Assembly: GCA_021790695.1 (NCBI GenBank)
Contig: JAJYGJ010000076.1
Coordinates: 4,910 to 14,067, forward strand
Reading direction: 5' to 3'
DNA: 9,158 bases
Origin: Nitrospirota bacterium
Lineage (GTDB): Bacteria; Nitrospirota; Thermodesulfovibrionia; Thermodesulfovibrionales; JdFR-88
Part shown: positions 1 to 3,958 of the stretch, piece by piece
Layout: every line of letters starts with the position of its first letter
Position numbering within the stretch: the first letter of the stretch is position 1
The notes under the pieces: model-generated
Told to the model about the DNA's origin: nothing
The model's database searches: none
The model's input: only the letters and a program-made list of their open reading frames with translations
Program-made: the position numbers and the translations under genes

Positions 1-287
1 ATTTGCGTGGGCTCGCCGATCACCACGCCCATGCCGTGGTCAATGAAAAAACCGGGGCCGATATCGGCGGCCGGATGTATCTCGATGCCCGTGAGGGCGC
101 GGCCGAGAAAGGCCAGGAATCCGGGCAGGACCGGGACCCCGAGACTCCTCAAGCCGTGCGCCACCCTGTGAAAGGCTATGGCGTGAAATCCCGGGTAGGA
201 CAAGAGCACCTGGAGCCTGCCTGTCGCAGCCGGGTCCTTCTCGAAAACCGCCCGGAAATCCCGCTTCAGGTCCCTGAAAATGCCCAT
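1..287 (-). CDS. cysE: Serine O-acetyltransferase, N-terminal part (cut by the window edge)
   Basis: Serine O-acetyltransferase transfers acetyl from acetyl-CoA to L-serine in the cytoplasm, making the O-acetylserine used for cysteine synthesis. The minus-strand reading frame starts MGIFRDLKRDFRAVFEKDPA and continues with LSYPGFHAIAFHRVAH, then GIEIHPAADIG and FFIDHGMGVVIGE. These are the hallmarks of the short (Bacillus-type) CysE N-terminal helical domain running into the left-handed beta-helix. The His of the IDHGMG motif is the catalytic His position known for the family. About 95 codons are present; the rest of the hexapeptide-repeat domain lies to the left of the window. ATG at 287 is chosen because homologues begin there; the upstream AAGAA is only a weak ribosome site. 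The leader holds a terminator-like hairpin 19 nt upstream, so attenuation is possible. The family call is firm. Confidence 0.92.
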   Translation of the reverse strand, partial: MGIFRDLKRDFRAVFEKDPAATGRLQVLLSYPGFHAIAFHRVAHGLRSLGVPVLPGFLAFLGRALTGIEIHPAADIGPGFFIDHGMGVVIGEPTQ

Positions 288-305
288 ATTTCTTAAATCT
301 ACCAG

Positions 306-336
306 AAAAGCCGCCCCCAAGCCAACAAGGGGCGGC
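306..336 (-). terminator. Terminator-like hairpin in the cysE leader (attenuator candidate)
   Basis: The arms GCCGCCCC (310-317) and GGGGCGGC (329-336) form a perfect 8-bp GC stem with an 11-nt loop. On the minus strand the stem is followed by UUUUC (309-305). It lies on the coding strand of cysE, only 19 nt before its ATG, and there is no minus-strand gene upstream for it to end. It may therefore be a conditional terminator for cysE rather than a gene-end terminator. The U-tract is short, so efficiency is uncertain. Confidence 0.5.
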
Positions 337-385
337 AAGGGATGAAAACCGGGGCGGGGCTTTCGTCAGGTTCGCGGGGCAATGC

Positions 386-456
386 CCGGGGTATCCGCCG
401 TCCTTTCGTTGGCCCGCTTTCGGTCTTCAATAAAATAAGGACGGGCCGATACCCGG
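386..456 (-). other. Long imperfect hairpin in the cysE / HEAT-protein intergenic region
   Basis: On the plus strand, 398-405 (CCGTCCTT) pairs with 437-444 (AAGGACGG) over 8 bp. Positions 389-395 (GGGTATC) pair with 448-454 (GATACCC) over 7 bp. Positions 386-387 pair with 455-456 around a bulged G388. A small internal loop separates the two helices and a 31-nt loop (406-436) closes the hairpin. The total of about 17 base pairs is more than GC content alone readily gives. It lies 5' of cysE on the minus strand, upstream of the terminator-like hairpin, and could be a regulatory RNA domain. It is equally present on the plus strand, so its direction is inferred. I recognise no known riboswitch core in it. 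Confidence 0.35.
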
Positions 457-529
457 ACCCACCTTGGCGACGCAGGCCTCAAGGGGGAAGGGACGCATTT
501 TGCGCCGCGAGCATGTATGATAATCAGTC

Positions 530-952
530 ATGGATGACGGCATGGATAAATTCGTCCGGATGGTTGCCGACCACATGGAAGCCGGCTTCCTTGAAAACAT
601 CATAGACATGCTCAAGCACGACAAGGCGCACTTCGGCCTCATCCCCGGCCTCATAGCCGATGAGAGGCAGAGGGTCAGGATAGGCGCGCTTGTCCTCATC
701 GAGACCTTTCTGGAAAAAAACCGGCCCGAGATCATGGACCTCGTCCCCTCAATCTGCGACGCTCTCAAAAACGAAAACCCCGTGGTGCGCGCCGACGCGG
801 CCTACATGCTGTCGGTAATCGGCGACGAGGTCGCCATCAATTGCCTGAAAAACTCCCTCATGGACCCGCACCCGATCGTAAGCGGCGCGGCGAAAGAGGC
901 GATCCACGATATCCTGCAAAAAAACGGCTTGCCCCCCGACGGGATAAACTAG
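530..952 (+). CDS. Small HEAT-repeat-like protein
   Basis: A 140-residue soluble, mostly helical protein. The second half (about residues 68-132) reads as paired helices of HEAT type: LVPSICDALKNENPVVRADA, then AYMLSVIGD and CLKNSLMDPHPIVSGAAKEA. The recurring pattern is a short helix, D/N-P-x-V-R, Ala-rich helix. An earlier unit (LIADERQRVRIGALVLIETF) fits the same pattern. Such repeats generally make protein-binding scaffolds; no catalytic motif is visible and the partner is unknown. An in-frame stop at 521-523 limits the start to ATG 530 or ATG 542. No Shine-Dalgarno is seen before either. TATGATAAT at 516-524 looks like a -10 element very close to the start, which would suit a leaderless or short-leader message. 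The gene runs convergently into the amidotransferase with 17 nt between stops and no clear terminator. The fold call is fairly safe; the role is unknown. Confidence 0.75.
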   Translation: MDDGMDKFVRMVADHMEAGFLENIIDMLKHDKAHFGLIPGLIADERQRVRIGALVLIETFLEKNRPEIMDLVPSICDALKNENPVVRADAAYMLSVIGDEVAINCLKNSLMDPHPIVSGAAKEAIHDILQKNGLPPDGIN

Positions 953-969
953 AATTTTAAGGCGGCGGA

Positions 970-1653
970 TCAGGAAAAAAACGCCCGGTAAAACCCCATC
1001 GCCCTTTTCGCGTACTCCGGGTATATCGCCACGCCCTGGTCGAAGAGCTTTCCGGCCTCGGCAAAATCCTTCCCGCCCTCGAACCACCCGGCGATTATTG
1101 CCGGGGTGACCTCTATATGGAACTGGAGCGCATAAACGCCTTTGCCCCAGCGGAAGGCCTGGTTCCGGTAGAGGGCGGACGAGGCCAGTCTCACGACCCC
1201 CGCCGGAAGATCGAAGGTGTCCCCATGCCATTGAAAGACCCGGGCCTTCGCCTGCCCGTCCACGGAAAGGGTCCTGAAGACCTCATCCGCCGTCCCCTCC
1301 GGCGTCATATCCACTTCGTACCAGCCCACCTCAGGGCCTCCGCCCGCGTAAACCTTTGCCCCCAGTACGTGGGCGAGCATCTGCGCGCCCAGGCATACGC
1401 CCAGGGCGGAGGCGCCGTTTTTCAGGAAGCCCTCCAGCAGCCTCGCCCCTTTTTCCAGGTGGGGATAAATCTCCATCTCGTATACGGCCATAGGGCCGCC
1501 CATCATGACAACATGGGTATAATCGCGGCCGGCCGGGGCGTCCCCGCCTTTTAAAAGCTCGACCGTATCGAAAGGGATGTCCTCCCTCCCCAGATAATCC
1601 TCAATCGTCCCCGGCCCTTCGTTCGGGGTGTTTTTCAGAATGAGCACCCGCAT
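970..1653 (-). CDS. Class I glutamine amidotransferase (GMP synthase-like)
   Basis: A 227-residue stand-alone glutamine amidotransferase domain of the GuaA-like/type 1 group. It hydrolyses glutamine or transfers its amide to an unknown acceptor. Counting from ATG 1653, the nucleophile elbow GVCLGAQ holds the catalytic Cys at about residue 87. QFHIE near the end supplies the His/Glu pair (about residues 179 and 181). MMGGPM forms the oxyanion strand and FQWHGDTF is typical of the GMP-synthase-like subfamily. No synthetase domain is attached, and free-standing members often act in amino-acid or gamma-glutamyl metabolism. An in-frame TTG at 1680 would add 9 residues, but MRVLILKN is the usual start of the fold. 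It lies 68 nt downstream of the NifA-like gene on the same strand, so co-transcription is possible. The substrate cannot be deduced. Confidence 0.88.
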   Translation of the reverse strand: MRVLILKNTPNEGPGTIEDYLGREDIPFDTVELLKGGDAPAGRDYTHVVMMGGPMAVYEMEIYPHLEKGARLLEGFLKNGASALGVCLGAQMLAHVLGAKVYAGGGPEVGWYEVDMTPEGTADEVFRTLSVDGQAKARVFQWHGDTFDLPAGVVRLASSALYRNQAFRWGKGVYALQFHIEVTPAIIAGWFEGGKDFAEAGKLFDQGVAIYPEYAKRAMGFYRAFFS

Positions 1654-1659
1654 TTTTTT

Positions 1660-1688
1660 ATAATCTCTTATATCCGGCAAGGAGTCAA
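1660..1688 (-). promoter_or_regulatory. Weak sigma-70-like promoter before the amidotransferase gene
   Basis: On the minus strand, TTGACT (1688-1683) is followed after 17 bp by GATTAT (1665-1660), five and four matches out of six. Transcription would begin about at the ATG at 1653, giving a leaderless message, which fits the poor ribosome site there. The alternative is read-through from the regulator gene upstream. Low certainty. Confidence 0.28.
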
Positions 1689-1721
1689 GCGCGGATGGGC
1701 TCTGCCCCTGAGGCCCTGGGG

Positions 1722-3284
1722 CTATTTGATTGCCGCCAGGTCGATCCCGTATTTCTTTATCCGGTAGGCCAGTTTCCTGGGGGTGATGCCGAGGGCGAAG
1801 GCCGTCTTTTGCTGGACGAAGTCATTTTCCTTCAGGGCCTTTACGATCCTCTGCCTCTCCAGGCTCTTGACCTCCGCGCCGAGGGAGGAATCCGCCTCAT
1901 AAGGAACATGCCTCTGGACGCCGGGCTCTTCCGCCCCGAAGTTGTAGGGCAGGTCCGCCGTCTCCAGCGTGGTGTCCTTCTCGGCCATTATCACGAGCCT
2001 CTCTATTGTATTGGCCAGCTCCCGGATATTGCCGGGCCAGGAATATCTGATCATGTACCTGAGCGCCTCCGCGCTCACCCTTACGTCCTTGCCGTAGGCC
2101 CGGTTGAACTTCTCCAGGTAGTAGTCCACCAGAAGGGCGATATCCTTTTGTCTCTCCCTGAGGGGGGGCAGCACTATGGACACCACGTTCAGACGCCAGT
2201 AGAGGTCGGCCCTGAACGCCCCCTTTCTCACCTCATCCTCCAGGTTCCTGTTCGTGGCCGCTATGATCCGCACGTCCGCCTTTATGGATTTGGAGGAGCC
2301 CACGCGCTCGAACGTCTTTTCCTCGAGCACCCGCAGGAGCTTCGCCTGGAGCTGAAGGGGCAGCTCCCCGATCTCGTCCAGAAAGAGCGTGCCGCCGTCG
2401 GCGGCCTCGAACCTGCCCGTCCTCCTGCGGTCGGCCCCGGTGAAGGCGCCCTTTTCCTGCCCGAAGAGCTCGACCTCGAGCAGATTTTCGGGCAAAGCCG
2501 CGCAGTTGACCGCCACGAACGGTCCCTTGACCCTCGGGCTCTGGTAATGGGTGGTGTGCGCTATCAGCTCCTTTCCAGTGCCCGACTCCCCCAGCAGGAG
2601 CACGGTCGTGTCCGTGCCGGCCACTTTCATTATGGTCTTCAGAACGCCCTGGAATTTTTCGGACTCCCCGATTATATTGGGCAGGCTGTAACGCTGCCGA
2701 AGCTCCCGCTTCAGGGTCTCCTTTTCTTCCTCAACCTTCCTGAAACTCTCCCATAACTTGACGAATTGCGCTATAAGCGAGGAGACGATTTGAAGGACCC
2801 TTATGTCGTCGTCCACGCCGCCGCTCGAGGCCGAGTATATCCTGTCGATGGTGATGACGCCCAGCATCTCTCCCTTGAACCTTATCGGCTCGCAGATGAA
2901 CGATATGCCGTTTTTGTCGGGCCGGGAGCCGGTCTTGTTGAGGAATTTCGGCTCCTCCCCTATATTGGGGATGAACATCGGCTTGCCGCTTTCCATGACC
3001 CTGCCCACTATGCCCTCGCCGATCCTGTACTTCCCCCTCAGCGCCTCCTCCCTGGTCAGGCCGTGGGCCGCCACGATACGGACCTCCGCCGAGGAGGGGT
3101 CCCGCAGAAAAACGCATCCCCGCTGCATCTCGAGGCCGCCGCTCAAGACGCGCATGACCGCCCCGAGGTTCTCCTCCAGGTCGAAGGAGGCGGTAAGCAC
3201 CCTGCTTATCTCGAGTATCGCGGCAAGCTCTCTGTCTTTTCTTTCCAGTAATCCCGCCACGGGCGGGCTGGCCGGATTGACCAT
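1722..3284 (-). CDS. NifA-like sigma-54-dependent activator (GAF-AAA+-Fis HTH)
   Basis: A 520-residue bacterial enhancer-binding protein that would remodel sigma-54 RNA polymerase using ATP. Domain order: a GAF sensor at about residues 20-175; a charged linker; the AAA+ domain at about 200-435; a C-terminal Fis-type helix-turn-helix at about 475-515. In the AAA+ domain I see Walker A GESGTGKE (232-239), an intact GAFTGA loop (279-284) for sigma-54 contact, Walker B GGTLFLDEIG (297-306), sensor I AATN and sensor II WPGNIREL (416-423). The C-terminus ALGITPRKLAYRIKKYGI closely resembles the NifA DNA-binding helices. The Cys-rich interdomain linker of oxygen-sensing NifA is absent, so direct redox sensing of that kind is unlikely. 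ATG 3284 has a good ribosome site (GAGAGGGG, 6 nt spacing). Its targets are unknown: no nif gene is visible, and cysE nearby is only weakly suggestive. It could also act on the hyf operon. Confidence 0.92.
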   Translation of the reverse strand: MVNPASPPVAGLLERKDRELAAILEISRVLTASFDLEENLGAVMRVLSGGLEMQRGCVFLRDPSSAEVRIVAAHGLTREEALRGKYRIGEGIVGRVMESGKPMFIPNIGEEPKFLNKTGSRPDKNGISFICEPIRFKGEMLGVITIDRIYSASSGGVDDDIRVLQIVSSLIAQFVKLWESFRKVEEEKETLKRELRQRYSLPNIIGESEKFQGVLKTIMKVAGTDTTVLLLGESGTGKELIAHTTHYQSPRVKGPFVAVNCAALPENLLEVELFGQEKGAFTGADRRRTGRFEAADGGTLFLDEIGELPLQLQAKLLRVLEEKTFERVGSSKSIKADVRIIAATNRNLEDEVRKGAFRADLYWRLNVVSIVLPPLRERQKDIALLVDYYLEKFNRAYGKDVRVSAEALRYMIRYSWPGNIRELANTIERLVIMAEKDTTLETADLPYNFGAEEPGVQRHVPYEADSSLGAEVKSLERQRIVKALKENDFVQQKTAFALGITPRKLAYRIKKYGIDLAAIK

Positions 3285-3310
3285 CGGAACCCCTCTCTTT
3301 ACCGGTTGTC

Positions 3311-3330
3311 ATCGGCAATCCGTTGCCGAT
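3311..3330. promoter_or_regulatory. 20-bp palindrome at the start of the NifA-like transcript
   Basis: A perfect inverted repeat, ATCGGCAA-TCCG-TTGCCGAT, with 8-bp arms and a 4-nt centre. It begins just downstream of the predicted -10 element of the NifA-like gene, covering roughly +2 to +21. It could be a repressor operator or a 5' RNA hairpin. The octamer ATCGGCAA recurs at 3736-3743, at the predicted start of the lipoprotein transcript. Confidence 0.5.
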
Positions 3331-3338
3331 ATATATAA

Positions 3339-3367
3339 ATTTTAAGCTCCGGAAGATAATAAATCAA
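3339..3367 (-). promoter_or_regulatory. Sigma-70-type promoter for the NifA-like gene
   Basis: On the minus strand, TTGATT (3367-3362) is separated by 17 bp from TAAAAT (3344-3339): four and five of six consensus matches with ideal spacing, in a locally AT-rich stretch. Transcription would begin near 3332, giving a leader of about 48 nt with the 20-bp palindrome at its 5' end. Confidence 0.55.
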
Positions 3368-3391
3368 GGAAGGGAAAAAGCTCCGGGGAGA

Positions 3392-3417
3392 ATAAGGGGG
3401 GCGATCACCCCCCTTAT
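3392..3417 (-). terminator. Strong hairpin between the lipoprotein and the NifA-like gene
   Basis: ATAAGGGGGG (3392-3401) and CCCCCCTTAT (3408-3417) make a perfect 10-bp stem with a 6-nt loop. It lies downstream of the lipoprotein stop and just upstream of the next gene's promoter, where a terminator is expected. On the minus strand the trailing bases are only UCUCC after UUAU in the stem, so it may act as a transcript 3' stabiliser or a backup to the hairpin at 3424-3465. Confidence 0.5.
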
Positions 3418-3423
3418 CTATTC

Positions 3424-3465
3424 AAAAAACGGCAGGCTTTTCAATCGATCGGATTGTTTTCCGTT
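3424..3465 (-). terminator. Intrinsic terminator candidate directly after the lipoprotein stop
   Basis: On the minus strand, AACGG (3465-3461) pairs with CCGTT (3432-3428), enclosing CAATC/GATTG (3456-3452 with 3446-3442) across an asymmetric internal loop. A run of U residues follows (AAAAAA on the plus strand, 3424-3429). The U-tract is good but the stem is interrupted. It starts immediately after the TAG of the lipoprotein gene. Confidence 0.4.
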
Positions 3466-3666
3466 CTACTGCGCTGCGGGCGCGTTCGTCGCCGGAGCAG
3501 CCGCGTTGGTGGCCGGAGCGGGCGCGTTAGTCGCCGGAGCGGGCGCGTTGGTGGCCGCGGGCGCGTTGGTGGCCGGAGCAGTCGGGGCCGATTTCTGGCA
3601 GCCCGTTACGGACAGAAAAGAAACAAGCAGAAGTGCGCTCATGAGCAGGAGTATCAGTTTCCTCAT
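3466..3666 (-). CDS. Small Ala/Pro/Thr/Asn-repeat lipoprotein
   Basis: A 66-residue predicted lipoprotein. MRK is followed by a hydrophobic stretch (residues 4-19, rich in Leu) and a lipobox SVTGC with Cys at residue 23, the predicted lipidation site after signal peptidase II cleavage. The mature part has only about 44 residues and is almost wholly low-complexity, with the unit ATNAPAP repeated about five times. No globular domain is present, so it may be a flexible surface tether or spacer. Gln at +2 predicts outer-membrane retention if the cell has two membranes. ATG 3666 is preferred over TTG 3672 because AAAGGGGGG lies at ideal distance upstream and MRK starts a typical signal peptide. 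The gene has its own good promoter and terminator candidates, which support it as a real gene. Function unknown. Confidence 0.75.
   Translation of the reverse strand: MRKLILLLMSALLLVSFLSVTGCQKSAPTAPATNAPAATNAPAPATNAPAPATNAAAPATNAPAAQ
3482..3580. repeat. 21-bp tandem repeat inside the lipoprotein gene
   Basis: Four full units begin GCGTT at 3482, 3503, 3524 and 3545. The first three are 21 bp and the fourth is shortened to 18 bp by one codon. A partial fifth starts at 3563. Each unit reads GCGTTNGTNGCCGGAGC plus 3-4 bases and encodes the heptapeptide of the mature lipoprotein on the minus strand. Unit length is a multiple of three, so slippage changes protein length without a frameshift. Confidence 0.85.
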
Positions 3667-3742
3667 TTGCAATCCCCCCTTTCTTTAAAGATATGGATTT
3701 AAAGACATGACATATCAATTACAAAAAACATGCCTATCGGCA

Positions 3743-3771
3743 ATTATTCAAAAAACCGCTGGAAATGTCAA
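3743..3771 (-). promoter_or_regulatory. Sigma-70 promoter for the lipoprotein gene
   Basis: On the minus strand a perfect -35 box TTGACA (3771-3766) is followed by a 17-bp spacer and AATAAT (3748-3743), five of six matches to the -10 consensus. Transcription would begin near 3736, giving an AT-rich leader of about 70 nt before ATG 3666. This is the best housekeeping-type promoter in the window and implies constitutive or simply regulated expression. Confidence 0.65.
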
Positions 3772-3795
3772 TAGATTACTGGGTTCGATATTCAT

Positions 3796-3825
3796 TTGCC
3801 TTTTTCCTTCGCGCTGTTTTAGTAT
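3796..3825 (+). promoter_or_regulatory. Weak sigma-70-like promoter for the second activator gene
   Basis: TTGCCT (3796-3801) and TAGTAT (3820-3825) lie 18 bp apart, each with about four of six consensus matches. The start would fall near 3832, inside the first TGCC-AAAAT-GGC palindrome, leaving a leader of about 125 nt. The match is weak; the support comes mainly from the position of the palindrome over the start site. Confidence 0.3.
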
Positions 3826-3829
3826 CATC

Positions 3830-3844
3830 ATGCCAAAATGGCAT
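3830..3844. promoter_or_regulatory. Palindrome copy 1 (TGCC-AAAAT-GGC), candidate operator
   Basis: ATGCCA-AAA-TGGCAT is a perfect 6-3-6 inverted repeat. Its 12-bp core TGCCAAAATGGC (3831-3842) is repeated exactly at 3873-3884. The offset is 42 bp, four helical turns, so two bound dimers would face the same side of the DNA. It overlaps the weakly predicted transcription start of the activator gene. Confidence 0.5.
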
Positions 3845-3853
3845 AGGCTGATC

Positions 3854-3897
3854 AAAAAAAAGGCCTTGATTATGCCAAAATGGCGCAATCAAGGCCT
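3854..3897 (-). terminator. Strong minus-strand intrinsic terminator with no visible gene; contains palindrome copy 2
   Basis: AGGCCTTGATT (3861-3871) pairs perfectly with AATCAAGGCCT (3887-3897). The stem continues through an A/C mismatch and a wobble into GCCA-AAA-TGGC. On the minus strand the stem is followed by eight U residues (plus-strand A run 3854-3861), a textbook terminator. No minus-strand gene precedes it: everything to the right is plus strand. It may end an antisense or small RNA. On the plus strand the same bases form a leader hairpin of the activator gene without a U-tract. Confidence 0.7.
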
Positions 3898-3937
3898 CCA
3901 GAGGCCCGCCTCCGGAGGCCCCGCCGGGGGCGGCGGG
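3893..3937 (+). repeat. Run of GC-rich hairpins in the leader of the second activator gene
   Basis: Three inverted repeats follow one another: GGCCTC-CA-GAGGCC (3893-3906), GCCTCC-GGAGGC (3908-3919) and CCCGCC-GGGGGC-GGCGGG (3920-3937). The first shares bases with the right arm of the terminator hairpin, so the two structures are mutually exclusive. They end 11 nt before the AAAGGA ribosome site, so they could affect translation or message stability of the activator. Confidence 0.45.
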
Positions 3938-3958
3938 AAAAAGTCTTGAAAGGAACAC

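Noticed and set aside
448..470. AAGGTGGGTCCGGG on the minus strand resembles the T-box core AGGGTGGNACCGCG upstream of cysE.
   Set aside because: The ACC part is not matched, the motif precedes the long hairpin rather than forming an antiterminator against the terminator stem, and no Stem I or specifier loop is recognisable upstream, where another gene begins.
427..768. Minus-strand open frame overlapping the start of the HEAT-repeat gene.
   Set aside because: It has no recognisable protein features or ribosome site, and most of it is antisense to the better-supported HEAT-repeat gene.
1698..1724. Hairpin GCCCC/GGGGC after the NifA-like stop as a terminator.
   Set aside because: The stem is 5 bp and no U-tract follows on the minus strand, so read-through into the amidotransferase gene remains possible.
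1695..2756. Long plus-strand open frame (353 codons) opposite the NifA-like gene.
   Set aside because: It is antisense to a gene with complete AAA+ motifs. Such shadows are common in GC-rich DNA, and its protein shows no recognisable domain.
3313..3328. Minus-strand CGGCA-ACGGA-TTGC looks like a sigma-54 promoter for the NifA-like gene.
   Set aside because: The spacing is GG-N9-GC, one base short, and sigma-54 promoters are very strict about this. The resemblance comes from the palindrome.
3482..3580. Regularly spaced repeats as a possible CRISPR array.
   Set aside because: The units are 21-bp direct tandem repeats without spacers, in frame with a coding sequence: a minisatellite.
3707..3949. 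Open frame of 80 codons on the plus strand across the lipoprotein/activator intergenic region.
   Set aside because: It runs through the lipoprotein promoter, both palindromes and all leader hairpins. It has no convincing ribosome site, and its repeated MPKW peptide is just the translated palindrome.
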